Shown piece by piece: positions 27,042 through 36,400 of a stretch of DNA of 64,000 nucleotides. Source of the DNA: Bog-950 sp046329535 (lineage in GTDB: Bacteria; Bacteroidota; Bacteroidia; Chitinophagales; LD1); assembly GCA_046329535.1 (NCBI GenBank), contig JAXLUN010000002.1, positions 186,001-250,000 of the forward strand, read 5' to 3'. Made by a program: the position numbers and the translations under genes. A model generated the notes under the pieces. That model did no database searches and was not told where the DNA came from. It was given only the letters and a program-made list of their open reading frames with translations. Within the stretch, counting starts at the first letter, position 1, and each line of letters starts with the position of its first letter.

Positions 27042-27191
27042 CTACTTATTGCTGATAAATACCTTCCTAGTGCTTATCCGGTCTTCGTTCAGCACCCGAA
27101 CTATCACATAGGCGGCTTATGAGTTTTTGATTGCTTTGCTGTATAAGGATTGTTGCTTACACCGAAAGAGCAGAGCTACATCTGGATTTAG
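27042..27191 (-). pseudogene. Remnant of a T9SS C-terminal sorting domain
   Basis: Within the 540-bp gene-free stretch between mnmE and the double-thioredoxin gene, the minus strand encodes the tail of a T9SS cargo protein. One frame reads LYSKAIKNS, then a TAA stop at 27117-27119, then AAYVIVRVLNEDRISTRKVFISNK, ending at a TAG at 27042-27044. This matches the last strands of type A sorting domains elsewhere in the window (GVYFVRVF...QKRVV), but it has an internal stop and lacks about ten residues before the tyrosine strand. The terminator just downstream is still intact. No further cargo sequence could be read upstream to 27474, so only the end of the old gene is recognisable. Confidence 0.6.
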
Positions 27192-27286
27192 TTGGCTAAA
27201 TAAGCCCTCCCAAACAATTATCGACCCAAACCGGGCATTCCATAATCGTTGGTAAACCCATCCTGCTAGATATTAATTGTTGCAGT

Positions 27287-27302
27287 ACTTACTTACTTAC
27301 TT
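27287..27302. repeat. Short (ACTT)4 tetranucleotide repeat
   Basis: Four perfect ACTT copies lie in the gene-free stretch 26932-27474. Apart from this, the T9SS tail remnant and its terminator, I see nothing else supported in that stretch. Confidence 0.7.
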
Positions 27303-27474
27303 CGGATTTTTATAGCCATTGCTTGCTCCTCTATTCGAATCCTGTGACCTGCACGAGGCGATTGCCGATACACTCAAAAGGATTTTGTGCCCAAAATAGT
27401 TACTCATTGAAAAGCAGACTCACTGAAGGAGGAGGTTTTTCCGTATGAATTACATATCACTCATACTATCGGTA

Positions 27475-28842
27475 TTACTTTCCAATACAGAACTTGGAAA
27501 ATATGGTTCCCAGTATTTCATCATTGCTCACCTCACCGGTAATTTCTCCTAACGACTCTAATGCCTTGCGAATGTCTAAAGCAATCAACTCGCTGCTGAT
27601 GTGTTGGTCAATTCCGGTAACTACATCCGTTAAAGATAGGTTAGCTTTCATGAGACTCTGGTAATGGCGAAGATTGGTGACAACGGTCTGGTCTTCTTTA
27701 ATGCCATCTTTTACAATGGCTTGAAACAAAGCGTTCTTCAAATCATTAATACCGGTTTTATTTTTAGCCGAAATCATAACACAACTCTTCGTTTGCTCTA
27801 TCTGTTCATGTAAATTTTCCGGTAACAGGTCGGCTTTGTTGGCAATAAACAAATAAGGAACTCCAAATTTTTCTACCTCATTAATCTCATCAATCAAAGT
27901 ATGAACATCCGTTAAAGCGGATGCGTCACATACGTAAAGTAAAACTGCCGCATCTTTAATTTTATCGTACGACCGTTCCACACCAATTCTTTCAATTACA
28001 TCATCCGTTTTCCGTAATCCGGCCGTATCTATAAATCGGAAAACAATGCCCTGCACATTTAGTGTTTCTTCTATAGAGTCACGGGTGGTTCCGGCAATTT
28101 CAGATACAATAGCCCTTTCTTCATTTAATAAAGCATTCAGCAAGGTTGATTTACCCGCATTAGGTTTACCTACGATAACCGTATTCACTCCGTTCTTCAT
28201 CACATTCCCCAGCTTAAAAGAATCAATAAGAGGAGCCAGTAACAGCTGTATTTTCTGAATGAGAGAAATCAGTTGAACTCGATTGGCAAACTCTACATCC
28301 TCTTCTGCAAAATCCAGTTCCAGCTCCAGTAATGATGCGAAATTGACCAGCTCGGTTCTTAAGGATTTTAACTGATGAGAGAAACCTCCCCGCATCTGCT
28401 TAATGGCCAGATCAAGAGAGGCAGCCGAGTTGGAAGCAATCATATCAGCCACAGCTTCTGCCTGTGCCAAATCAATCCGTCCGTTCATAAAAGCCCGAAG
28501 GGTAAACTCACCGGGTTTAGCCGAACGCGCTCCATTTTTCATTAACAGATGCAATATCTGCTCGGCAATGTAAACAGAGCCGTGGCAGGAAATTTCCACT
28601 ACATCTTCGGTGGTAAAGCTTTTAGGCGAGTGAAAAACCGAAACCATCACCTCATCTAGTACTCGAGTGCCATCAAGAATATGTCCGTAATGAACAGTAT
28701 GAGAAGGAACATCAGCCAGATTTTTGCCCTTAAACACCTTTGATGTGATGGGAATAGCCTGACTACCGGAAAGTCGGATCACAGCGATAGCGCCAACTCC
28801 CTGAGCTGTTGCTAAGGCACAAATAGTATCGTTACTTATCAT
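27475..28842 (-). CDS. mnmE: tRNA modification GTPase MnmE
   Basis: 455 residues. With MnmG it makes the 5-carboxymethylaminomethyl modification on U34 of certain tRNAs. The N-terminal folate-binding domain (~1-118) opens with DTICALATAQGVGAIAVIRLSG. A helical domain surrounds the G domain: G1 VGKPNAGKSTLLN (~225), G2 around GTTRDS, G3 DTAGLRKTDD, G4 NKADL. The family-specific C-terminal FCIGK carries the required Cys. Its ATG overlaps the stop of the YCII gene as ATGA, so the two are coupled. MnmG is not in this window. Confidence 0.97.
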   Translation of the reverse strand: MISNDTICALATAQGVGAIAVIRLSGSQAIPITSKVFKGKNLADVPSHTVHYGHILDGTRVLDEVMVSVFHSPKSFTTEDVVEISCHGSVYIAEQILHLLMKNGARSAKPGEFTLRAFMNGRIDLAQAEAVADMIASNSAASLDLAIKQMRGGFSHQLKSLRTELVNFASLLELELDFAEEDVEFANRVQLISLIQKIQLLLAPLIDSFKLGNVMKNGVNTVIVGKPNAGKSTLLNALLNEERAIVSEIAGTTRDSIEETLNVQGIVFRFIDTAGLRKTDDVIERIGVERSYDKIKDAAVLLYVCDASALTDVHTLIDEINEVEKFGVPYLFIANKADLLPENLHEQIEQTKSCVMISAKNKTGINDLKNALFQAIVKDGIKEDQTVVTNLRHYQSLMKANLSLTDVVTGIDQHISSELIALDIRKALESLGEITGEVSNDEILGTIFSKFCIGK

Positions 28843-29174
28843 GCGCCCAATTCCCTTACTTCAACTAAGTCGCCCTGATTATAGGTTGGCATTTGTTTGG
28901 CAATTTCCACGGCAGCGTCCAGGTTTTCAACTTCAATAATATAATAGCCACCTATACCTTCCTTCACATCCCGAATAGGTCCAGAAAAAACTTCACCGTT
29001 TATAAGCTCCAGTAATTGTCCTGAACTTTTAACTCCGTTCCCGTCTTTGAATATCCCCTTAGCGGCCAGCTCACGAGCCCAATTGCTATGCGCATTGACC
29101 AGATTTTTTAGTTCAGCTTCGGGCCGCGGATACTTACTCAAATCTTCGCGAATAATTAAAATAAACTGCGCCAT
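28839..29174 (-). CDS. YCII-related protein
   Basis: 111 residues, one YCII-like ferredoxin-fold domain. Typical pieces are FILIIREDLSKY, a WARELAAKGIFKDGNGV segment, FSGPIRDVKEGIGGYYIIEVENLDAAVEIAKQMP (glycine-rich strand turning into a helix) and a closing VEVREL. Relatives are annotated as YCII or sigma-factor-associated YciI proteins; some have dehydrochlorinase-like activity, but most are unassigned. It is cytoplasmic. Its stop overlaps the start of mnmE (ATGA), an odd pairing that probably reflects simple operon packing. Confidence 0.85.
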   Translation of the reverse strand: MAQFILIIREDLSKYPRPEAELKNLVNAHSNWARELAAKGIFKDGNGVKSSGQLLELINGEVFSGPIRDVKEGIGGYYIIEVENLDAAVEIAKQMPTYNQGDLVEVRELGA

Positions 29175-29245
29175 GACTTAATTGAATGAATTTGAAAAAT
29201 GAAGTTTAAAGTTAGAGATTGCGTGTGCTAAGCAAAGAAATATCT

Positions 29246-31003
29246 ATGAAAAAACTCCTCTTGCTATTTTTTACGTCTTTTATCCTATCACCCCTATCCG
29301 CTCAAACTTTGACCAAAGGCATGACAGAGCAGGAGAAGTTATTTCTGCCTCAATATCGAATTCCTTTGCATGATTTCAGCGAAAGAAACTACTCCCCATA
29401 CTTTTTACCGCCTGTAGCCCCTGTTCGTGTAGCGGCCGAGTGGGAAGAAGCCCAGGGTTACCTGATTACCTGGACCAGCTATACCGGGATGTTGCGTGAA
29501 ATTGTTCGGTATGGAAAACAAGAGTGCCGCATGTATATAGTAACCAACAATGCCGGTAATGTTATTACTGATTTACAGAACAATGGTATTGATACCACCA
29601 ATATTACTTTTTTGAATACCCCCTACAACAGTGTATGGGCCAGAGATTACGGTCAGAATTCTGTTTACCTGAATCAAGTTGATTCGCTTGCCTTAGTAGA
29701 CTGGATATACAATCGCCCCCGCCCGAAAGATGATACCATACCAGAGAGCCTGGCCAGAAATCTGCAGATACCTATTTACCACACCACTCAGGCGCCTTAT
29801 GATTTGGTAAACACAGGTGGAAACTGGATGAGTGACGGCATGGGTACCGCATTTGCCTCTAAGCTAATTCTGGATGACAATAAGCCCAGTGGCGGCTTCG
29901 GAATTAATCATACAGAAGCAGAGATAGATACCATTGCAAAAAAATTTATGGGCATTGAGCGCTATATCAAAATGCAAACACTACCCTATGATGGTATTCA
30001 TCATATTGACATGCACATGAAACTACTGGATGAAGAAACGCTTCTGGTAGGCCAGTACCCGGCTGGAATTGCTGATGGTCCGCAAATTGAAGCAAACATC
30101 CAATATATTTTGTCTAACTACAAAACCGCATTTGGTACAGATTACCGGATAATACGAATTCCCATGCCTGCCGATAATGGACAATATCCGAACGGGAGCG
30201 GAGATTACCTCACCTACACCAACGCTTCCTTCATCAACAAAACAATTATTGTTCCTACCTATAACATTTCAACCGATGCTACTGCCCTTCAAATCTGGAG
30301 GGAAGCCTGCCCGGGCTACAAAGTAATTGGCATTAATTCCACCTCCAGTATATCGGCTTCCGGGGCATTGCACTGCATTACCCACGAAGTTGGTGTGAGC
30401 GACCCTCTGCTCATCAACCATCAAAGGCTGACAGATACCTACAACACCACCGTGCCATATGCGGTAACAGCCAAAATACAACACCGCTCCGGTATACAGT
30501 CTGCAACGCTTTACTATACTATTGATACTTTACAACCTTATCAAAGTAGTACACTAACCAGTACCGATGGTATCAACTGGCAGGGAGCAATACCGGCTCA
30601 ACCGGCCGGCACCGAGGTTTTCTATTATCTGTCGGGCACTTCTGTTTCCGGCAAACAACAGGTCAGGCCGATAACTGCACCCGCTGGATTCTACAGCTTT
30701 CGTGTACTTGAAAATACCGGTATACAAGATTTCTCTTCGTCAGAATTCTTTCTGTTAGAGGATATTTTTCCCAACCCATCTAAAGGAATCACCTGTATAC
30801 CATTATTCACTTCAGCTTCTGAAAAAACAACTATCGACTGTCTGAATGCCTTGGGAGAGACAGTAGAAACTGTATTTGGAGGATTCTCTAAACCTGGCGA
30901 GAACAAATATTTCGTTGATACCAATTCATTTTCATCGGGGGTTTATTTTATTCGCTGCCGAATGGGAGGAGTTTTTAAAATCAAGCGCTTTGTAGTTCGA
31001 TAA
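29246..31003 (+). CDS. T9SS-secreted peptidylarginine deiminase-like protein
   Basis: 585 residues from the ATG at 29246, which starts a signal peptide (MKKLLLLFFTSF..., cleavage after LSAQ). A 9-codon upstream extension is unlikely. The catalytic part (~60-390) is the PAD_porph/agmatine deiminase fold. Residues that match the known active site of Porphyromonas PPAD by order are Asp134 (ARDYG), the Arg pair at 157 and 159 (NRPRP), His253 and Asp255 (HHID) and Cys377 (GALHC). An Ig-like region (~395-485) and a type A T9SS domain (FPNPSKGI to the C-terminus) follow. It should be secreted and may turn C-terminal arginine into citrulline. An agmatine deiminase role is possible, but secretion argues for protein or peptide substrates. 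Confidence 0.88.
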   Translation: MKKLLLLFFTSFILSPLSAQTLTKGMTEQEKLFLPQYRIPLHDFSERNYSPYFLPPVAPVRVAAEWEEAQGYLITWTSYTGMLREIVRYGKQECRMYIVTNNAGNVITDLQNNGIDTTNITFLNTPYNSVWARDYGQNSVYLNQVDSLALVDWIYNRPRPKDDTIPESLARNLQIPIYHTTQAPYDLVNTGGNWMSDGMGTAFASKLILDDNKPSGGFGINHTEAEIDTIAKKFMGIERYIKMQTLPYDGIHHIDMHMKLLDEETLLVGQYPAGIADGPQIEANIQYILSNYKTAFGTDYRIIRIPMPADNGQYPNGSGDYLTYTNASFINKTIIVPTYNISTDATALQIWREACPGYKVIGINSTSSISASGALHCITHEVGVSDPLLINHQRLTDTYNTTVPYAVTAKIQHRSGIQSATLYYTIDTLQPYQSSTLTSTDGINWQGAIPAQPAGTEVFYYLSGTSVSGKQQVRPITAPAGFYSFRVLENTGIQDFSSSEFFLLEDIFPNPSKGITCIPLFTSASEKTTIDCLNALGETVETVFGGFSKPGENKYFVDTNSFSSGVYFIRCRMGGVFKIKRFVVR

Positions 31004-31042
31004 CATTCACTGTTATTCTTTTTAGGTAAACTATAATACAAT

Positions 31043-31513
31043 ATGAAGATACTGATGGTATGTTTGGGCAATATCTGTCGCTCACCAATTGCGCACGGTT
31101 TATTGCAACACAAGGCCGACAAATTAAACCTGAAATGGAAAGTTGACTCAGCCGGTACATCCGACTGGCACGAAGGAGAACTACCCAACCCCAAGTCAAT
31201 TGAAGTGATGAAGAATCATGGAGTAGACATAACCTATCAGCGCTCCCGGCCAATTATCAAACAAGACCTGGAAGACTTTGATATTATTTATGTGATGGAT
31301 GCCAGCAACTACCAAAATGTAAAAAACATGGCAGTGAACAGTGATGAAATTGCCAAAATTCATTTAATCATGAACGAAGTGAACCCCGGCCACAATCAAC
31401 CTGTGCCTGACCCTTGGGGCCTGACAGAAAAACATTATGAAGAAGTTTATGAAATGCTGGATAAAGCAACAGACAGGGTGATTGAGAAGTTTTTGGAAAA
31501 CACTATAAAGTGA
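31043..31513 (+). CDS. Low-molecular-weight protein tyrosine phosphatase
   Basis: 156 residues, normal length. The P-loop is MVCLGNICRSP with the nucleophile Cys7 and Arg13 (CX5R). The general acid lies in VPDPWG near residue 115. The fold is complete. These cytoplasmic enzymes remove phosphate from tyrosine residues or small molecules, and in many bacteria act against tyrosine kinases of polysaccharide export, although none is in this window. It is 17 bp from hisS on the same strand, so they are likely co-transcribed. Confidence 0.94.
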   Translation: MKILMVCLGNICRSPIAHGLLQHKADKLNLKWKVDSAGTSDWHEGELPNPKSIEVMKNHGVDITYQRSRPIIKQDLEDFDIIYVMDASNYQNVKNMAVNSDEIAKIHLIMNEVNPGHNQPVPDPWGLTEKHYEEVYEMLDKATDRVIEKFLENTIK

Positions 31514-31530
31514 AAATGTATTTTTGAACC

Positions 31531-32880
31531 ATGAGTGAGATTAAAAAGATAAAACCCTCTTTGAGTAAAGGGACCCGTGATTTTTTGCCTTCGGAAGTAG
31601 CCAAACGCAACTATATTTTCGACACCATCAAAAGTGTATTCCGTAAATACGGTTTTGAACAAATTGAAACACCGGCCATTGAACGTTTAGAAACTCTGAC
31701 CGGTAAGTATGGCGAGGAGGGCGATAAATTATTGTTTAAGATTTTGAACAGCGGTGATTACTTAAAGGATGTTCCCACCGAAGAGTTATCGAAAGGCAAC
31801 TCACAATCTATCACCAAATTTATTGCAGAGAAAGGACTTCGTTATGACCTCACCGTTCCGCTGGCCCGCTATGTGGTACAACATCAGGATGACTTGGCTT
31901 TCCCTTTTAAACGCTTTCACATAGGTCCTGTTTGGCGTGCCGACCGCCCACAAAAAGGACGATACCAAGAGTTATATCAGTGTGATGTGGATGTGATTGG
32001 AAGTAGCTCTTTGTTGAATGAAGTGGAGTTGACTAAAATATATGCTGAAGGCTATGAAAAGTTGGGCTTGAACGTTTCGTTACGAATGAATAACAGAAAA
32101 ATTCTTGAAGCCCTTGCGGAATATGCCGGTTGTAAAGAATTGCTTACAGAAATAACAGTGGCTATTGATAAACTGGATAAAATCGGCATTGAGGGAGTGA
32201 AAACCGAGTTGAGTAATTTGAATATTTCAGCAGAACAACAGGGAAAAATTGTTTCTCTTCTTTTGATTAAATCCCTAGAAGAATTGAATTCTATTTTTGA
32301 AAATATTGAAATCGGCCGAAAGGGAATTGAAGAGTTAAATTTTGTTTTCAAAAATGCCAGCTTAAAGAATGTAGTTTTTGATATTACTCTGGCAAGAGGA
32401 TTAAATTATTATACCGGTGTTATTTGGGAAGTAGAATTTTCTCAATCTACCATCGGTTCACTGGGTGGTGGTGGCCGTTACGATAACCTGACCGAAATGT
32501 TTGGCGGTCAAAATATGAGTGGGGTAGGAATCAGCTTTGGCATTGAACGCATTTACGATGTAATGGAGGAACTGAATCTGTTTCCGGAAACCATCAGCCG
32601 GGGGGTAAAAGCACTCTTCGTTCCTCGTGAAAAATCAGTTGAAGAATTTACATTTCAGCAAGTTCAAAAATTACGTGATAGCGGAATTGCAGCCGAAATA
32701 TTTTTGGGCAATGTGAAAAAGCAGAAGCAATTCAGCTATGTGGAACAGAAGAAAATTCCATTTTTAATAGAGGTAGGCAGCAATGAAATGACCTCAGGGT
32801 TGTTCCGCGTAAGAAATACAGCCACCCGCGAAACCGGAGCAGATATGACCCTACAAGATGTGCTCTGTTATTTACAGTAA
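31531..32880 (+). CDS. hisS: Histidyl-tRNA synthetase
   Basis: 449 residues. A class II synthetase charging tRNA-His. Motifs: the start KPSLSKGTRDFLP, motif 2 in RFHIGPVWRADRPQKGRYQELYQCDVDVIG, the histidine-specific LARGLNYYTGVIWEV, the glycine-rich SLGGGGRYDNL and motif 3 in GVGISFGIERI. The C-terminal anticodon-binding domain (~360-449) is present. It follows the phosphatase gene. No anomalies. Confidence 0.96.
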   Translation: MSEIKKIKPSLSKGTRDFLPSEVAKRNYIFDTIKSVFRKYGFEQIETPAIERLETLTGKYGEEGDKLLFKILNSGDYLKDVPTEELSKGNSQSITKFIAEKGLRYDLTVPLARYVVQHQDDLAFPFKRFHIGPVWRADRPQKGRYQELYQCDVDVIGSSSLLNEVELTKIYAEGYEKLGLNVSLRMNNRKILEALAEYAGCKELLTEITVAIDKLDKIGIEGVKTELSNLNISAEQQGKIVSLLLIKSLEELNSIFENIEIGRKGIEELNFVFKNASLKNVVFDITLARGLNYYTGVIWEVEFSQSTIGSLGGGGRYDNLTEMFGGQNMSGVGISFGIERIYDVMEELNLFPETISRGVKALFVPREKSVEEFTFQQVQKLRDSGIAAEIFLGNVKKQKQFSYVEQKKIPFLIEVGSNEMTSGLFRVRNTATRETGADMTLQDVLCYLQ

Positions 32881-33041
32881 CTCAACCGAAACACTCCGGT
32901 TACTAATATCGAATAACAACAACAATCAGGTGGGTGCCCACGGCCCGGTATACTTTCTCTTTTTTTTAAAAAAGTTTATTCACAACTTTATGGCACGGTT
33001 AATGTTTCATAGTTGTTGACTATTCTACTGCTATTAGTTTC

Positions 33042-34271
33042 ATGAAAAAAATTGTGTTACTGCTCTTATCGTTCGCCATCGTTCAACTGACTTTTCCTGC
33101 AGTAGGAAAGAAACAGGTTAGATTGGTCATTACAGACGTATCGTCTGCTATTTCAGACCTGACAGATGTTTATCTTGATTTAGGAATCTCTTCCGATTTT
33201 GTTAATGCCGAAGATGGTCAAAAAGTAATTGACACGTTCAATAACACACCACTTATTTATTCTTTAAGTACGGATAACGTTCCATGTTTCTCTAACAGCT
33301 ATGGAAATTTCATAAAACCGGTAGCTATTCCGCTTGGCACAAGGTTTCCATCTATTGGTCAGTACCGCATTTCGGCTTCCATTCTTGACAATTTTGATCC
33401 TACTTCAATTGTTACGCTCGAAGACAAACAAACAGGTATTTTCACCGATCTCCGATTGAACATCCTAACCTTACAAATAGATAGTTCCCACTTAACTAAT
33501 AATCGTTTTATACTGCATGTATCCTATCCGGCTACACTGAATATTACCAAATCAGGGTGTTTGAATAACAATGGGTCCATCCATATCGTTCAGGATACTT
33601 CTATTATCTGGAACACCTGTCTGCTTTATGATCACGATATGAATGTGGTTAGTACGCTAAATAACATTACCGATAGTTTCAGCTTTTCATCGCTACCCGA
33701 AGATTACTATTTTGTTGTTTTTATTTACGGTCAGTATGTTGCCACTAAAGAAACATTTCTGGATGGAGATTATGTTTCTGTAAGTGTTGCTGCTTCCGAT
33801 TTAAATGTAGCTGTGGGCGAAACCGTATTTTTTAGCTCTACTACGACCAACACCACCAATTTCTTCTGGACATTTGGCGACAGCACAGTCATTACCGGGG
33901 TTGCCAATCCTGAAATATCCTATAGTACACCCGGTACTTATGTAGTTACCGTTATAGCATCTAATGCTTTCGGATGTACCGCGCAGGATCAGGTAACTAT
34001 TAAGGTTTATGCTCCCAGCACAATTCAAAATACGGTTGCTGATATTGAAACTGTATCTGTAACTGAAAAGAATATTAGTTTAAAAATGAAAAGTGCCCCA
34101 ACAGAAAGAACCTCAGTTGAGCTATATAGCCTAAGTGGGGCACTCATTACAGCCATGCCATTACAATCAACACTTACAGTTATAAATGCGATTGCACAAC
34201 CGGCAGGCGTATATGTATTAGTTGTCAAAAATGTTTCCGGTTTATCTACTCGTAAAATTGTTTTACAATAA
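33042..34271 (+). CDS. T9SS-secreted protein with PKD domain
   Basis: 409 residues. A signal peptide spans about 1-20. The middle (~25-240) is an unrecognised beta-rich region. A PKD domain occupies ~245-325, with the hallmark WTFGDSTVITG and YSTPGTYVVTVIASNAFGC. The C-terminal ~70 residues resemble a T9SS sorting domain (SVELYSLSGALI, QPAGVYVLVVKN, TRKIVLQ), although the usual PNP opening is missing. PKD domains often help surface adhesion or glycan binding. It stands alone in a 1.5-kb space between hisS and hutH. Without catalytic motifs, a structural surface role is the likely reading. Confidence 0.8.
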   Translation: MKKIVLLLLSFAIVQLTFPAVGKKQVRLVITDVSSAISDLTDVYLDLGISSDFVNAEDGQKVIDTFNNTPLIYSLSTDNVPCFSNSYGNFIKPVAIPLGTRFPSIGQYRISASILDNFDPTSIVTLEDKQTGIFTDLRLNILTLQIDSSHLTNNRFILHVSYPATLNITKSGCLNNNGSIHIVQDTSIIWNTCLLYDHDMNVVSTLNNITDSFSFSSLPEDYYFVVFIYGQYVATKETFLDGDYVSVSVAASDLNVAVGETVFFSSTTTNTTNFFWTFGDSTVITGVANPEISYSTPGTYVVTVIASNAFGCTAQDQVTIKVYAPSTIQNTVADIETVSVTEKNISLKMKSAPTERTSVELYSLSGALITAMPLQSTLTVINAIAQPAGVYVLVVKNVSGLSTRKIVLQ

Positions 34272-34363
34272 CCGGGACCTTTCTTTCCCATACACTGATT
34301 CAAACCACCGGCAACCTGGAGGACGTTGAATATTTTTTCATATTCGCCTTCTAATCTTTAACC

Positions 34364-35857
34364 ATGACAGAAAACATTTTTAGTATTTCTGATAAAAGCC
34401 TTACGCTGGGCGACCTTCGAACTTTTTTATCGACTGATTTTAAACTGGAACTAAGTAATGAGGCAAAAAGGAAAATAGAAAGCAACCGTAAATTTTTAGA
34501 AAGAAAGATTGCCGAGCCCAATACCCGTTACTACGGAATAAATACCGGGTTTGGTGCCTTGTGCGATGTAGAGATTGCCCAAGACCAATTAGAACAACTA
34601 CAGGAAAATCTTGTTATGAGTCATGCCTGCGGTATGGGTGATGAAGTGAAGCAGGAGGTGGTTAAGCTGATGATAATGCTGAAAGTAAAAGGCCTGGCAC
34701 AGGGCTATTCAGGAGTTTCGGTTGAAACTGTAGAACAACTCATTCATCTATATAATATGGGAGTTTTACCGGTTATATGGGAAGTAGGTTCGTTAGGTGC
34801 CAGCGGAGATTTAGCCCCACTGGCACATCTTACGCTACCGCTGATAGGTAAAGGTAGTGTGCGCTATAAAGGTCAGAAAAGAGATTCAGCAGACGTTCTC
34901 TCTGAGTTAAATTTACCATCTATTAAACTGAAAGCTAAAGAAGGCCTGGCATTACTCAACGGCACTCAGTTTATGAGTGCCTGGGGATGTTATTCATTAT
35001 TAGAGGCAGAAAGAGTAGAGAAGCTTGCTGATTTTACAGCTGCTATATCCGTAGATGCATTCGATGCACAGACCAACCCGTTTCACCCAGCCATTCAACG
35101 CGTTCGAAATCATCAAGGCCAGATTGAAAGCGCAGCGAATGTTTTGAAATTTTTAGAAGGCAGCGAAATTGCTATACAACAAAAAGAGAATGTCCAAGAT
35201 CCTTACTCATTCCGTTGTGTACCGCAGGTGCACGGTGCTGTTAAATACGCTATTTCACAGGTTAGCGATGTATTTGAGAAAGAAATAAATGCTGTTACCG
35301 ACAACCCATTGATTTTTGAAGAAGAAAATCTCATTCTCAGTGGCGGCAATTTTCATGGAGAACCTTTAGCCATAGCGCTCGATTATCTGGGCATAGCTAT
35401 GAGTGAGCTGGCCAGCATATCGGAAAGAAGAACGTTCCAGCTAATTTCCGGAAAAAGGAATCTACCCAAATTTTTAGTGGCCGATAGCGGTTTAAATTCA
35501 GGATTAATGATTCCTCAATATACAGCTGCCGCCATTGTTTCTATGAATAAGCAATTGGCGACTCCGGCCAGCGTAGATACCATTACCAGCAGCGATGGAC
35601 AGGAAGACCATGTAAGTATGGGAGCCAATGCTGCGGTAAAAACCTACAAGATAGTTTACAACATTGAAAAAGTGCTGGCTATAGAATTTATGACGGCTAT
35701 GCAAGCTCTCGATTTTCGTAAGCCACTTAAGAGTTCTCCTTTAATTGAAAAAATAAAATCTGAATACCGTAAAGTCGTTCCCTTCTATGATAAAGATCGG
35801 GTAATCTATGACGACATTCAGGTGACGGTTGATTTTATGCGGGAAATCAAATTGTAA
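34364..35857 (+). CDS. hutH: Histidine ammonia-lyase
   Basis: 497 residues. It deaminates histidine to urocanate, the first step of histidine use. The MIO cofactor triad Ala-Ser-Gly is at about 146-148 in VGSLGASGDLAPLAHLTL. The active-site Tyr lies in TRYYGINTGFG near 57, and conserved blocks GLALLNGTQ, FRCVPQVHGA, NPLIF and GNFHGEP are present. Tyrosine ammonia-lyases share this fold, so the substrate rests on overall likeness to hutH of Bacteroidota. Other hut genes are absent here. Its last 11 bases overlap the convergent DinB gene. Confidence 0.93.
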   Translation: MTENIFSISDKSLTLGDLRTFLSTDFKLELSNEAKRKIESNRKFLERKIAEPNTRYYGINTGFGALCDVEIAQDQLEQLQENLVMSHACGMGDEVKQEVVKLMIMLKVKGLAQGYSGVSVETVEQLIHLYNMGVLPVIWEVGSLGASGDLAPLAHLTLPLIGKGSVRYKGQKRDSADVLSELNLPSIKLKAKEGLALLNGTQFMSAWGCYSLLEAERVEKLADFTAAISVDAFDAQTNPFHPAIQRVRNHQGQIESAANVLKFLEGSEIAIQQKENVQDPYSFRCVPQVHGAVKYAISQVSDVFEKEINAVTDNPLIFEEENLILSGGNFHGEPLAIALDYLGIAMSELASISERRTFQLISGKRNLPKFLVADSGLNSGLMIPQYTAAAIVSMNKQLATPASVDTITSSDGQEDHVSMGANAAVKTYKIVYNIEKVLAIEFMTAMQALDFRKPLKSSPLIEKIKSEYRKVVPFYDKDRVIYDDIQVTVDFMREIKL

Positions 35858-36392
35858 CTGAATCAGCAAGATACAGGCTTCGGATACTATTCAGATGATG
35901 CTGGTTATGGTACATGGTAAAGTATGCCAGTTCACGGGTGGTGAGTAAACCTAATATAGGGTGCGCTATCTGATATTTATCCAACTCTTCATCAGTCCAG
36001 TTTTTTTCAATAGCCCGAACTAGAACTTCTCCCTCAACGCTTAGTTTTTCGTTAAGCTTTAGTTTTTCATAGTTAGTCTTTTTAGGAACATATACTCCAG
36101 TGGCAACCGCACCGCCTTCCAGTTTTTTGTGATAATTATCTACAATTTTGCTAAACCCATGCGAGGTTCGTTTGGGCTTCCCGTATAGCAACCGAGGAAG
36201 TATTTTGGGTAGCCGATAAGCTATGGATGTCATTTTGGTAGCATTCACCAAATGCTGAATGTTCTCTGCAGTTGTCCATTTATTGTTTCTGGAAACATTG
36301 AACAGATCATCACTGACAGATGATGAAACAGCAATGAGCGAATGAAAACCTTCCCGAAGTTCCGTTACTATTTCATCTTTTGATTTACGCAT
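35847..36392 (-). CDS. DinB family protein
   Basis: 181 residues. The four-helix DinB/YfiT fold is indicated by the long helix with KWTTAENIQHLVNATKM (first His), a central LNEKLSVEGEVLVRAIE helix and YFTMYHNQHHLNSI near the C-terminus (HxxHH-like metal ligands). Such proteins bind a divalent metal and include thiol transferases for bacillithiol or mycothiol, but most are unassigned. It is cytoplasmic. Its 3' end overlaps hutH by 11 bases, and the gene lies eight bases downstream of the GT4 glycosyltransferase gene on the same strand. Confidence 0.85.
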   Translation of the reverse strand: MRKSKDEIVTELREGFHSLIAVSSSVSDDLFNVSRNNKWTTAENIQHLVNATKMTSIAYRLPKILPRLLYGKPKRTSHGFSKIVDNYHKKLEGGAVATGVYVPKKTNYEKLKLNEKLSVEGEVLVRAIEKNWTDEELDKYQIAHPILGLLTTRELAYFTMYHNQHHLNSIRSLYLADSVTI

Positions 36393-36400
36393 ATTGCAAA

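Noticed and set aside
26932..27474. Possible insertion sequence in the gene-free stretch
   Set aside because: No transposase fragment or terminal inverted repeats were found; the only recognisable content is the T9SS tail, a terminator and a short tetranucleotide repeat.
32881..33041. Possible terminator and promoter between hisS and the PKD protein gene
   Set aside because: Only a four-pair GC stem and T/A runs are seen, with no convincing structure or -33/-7 pair.
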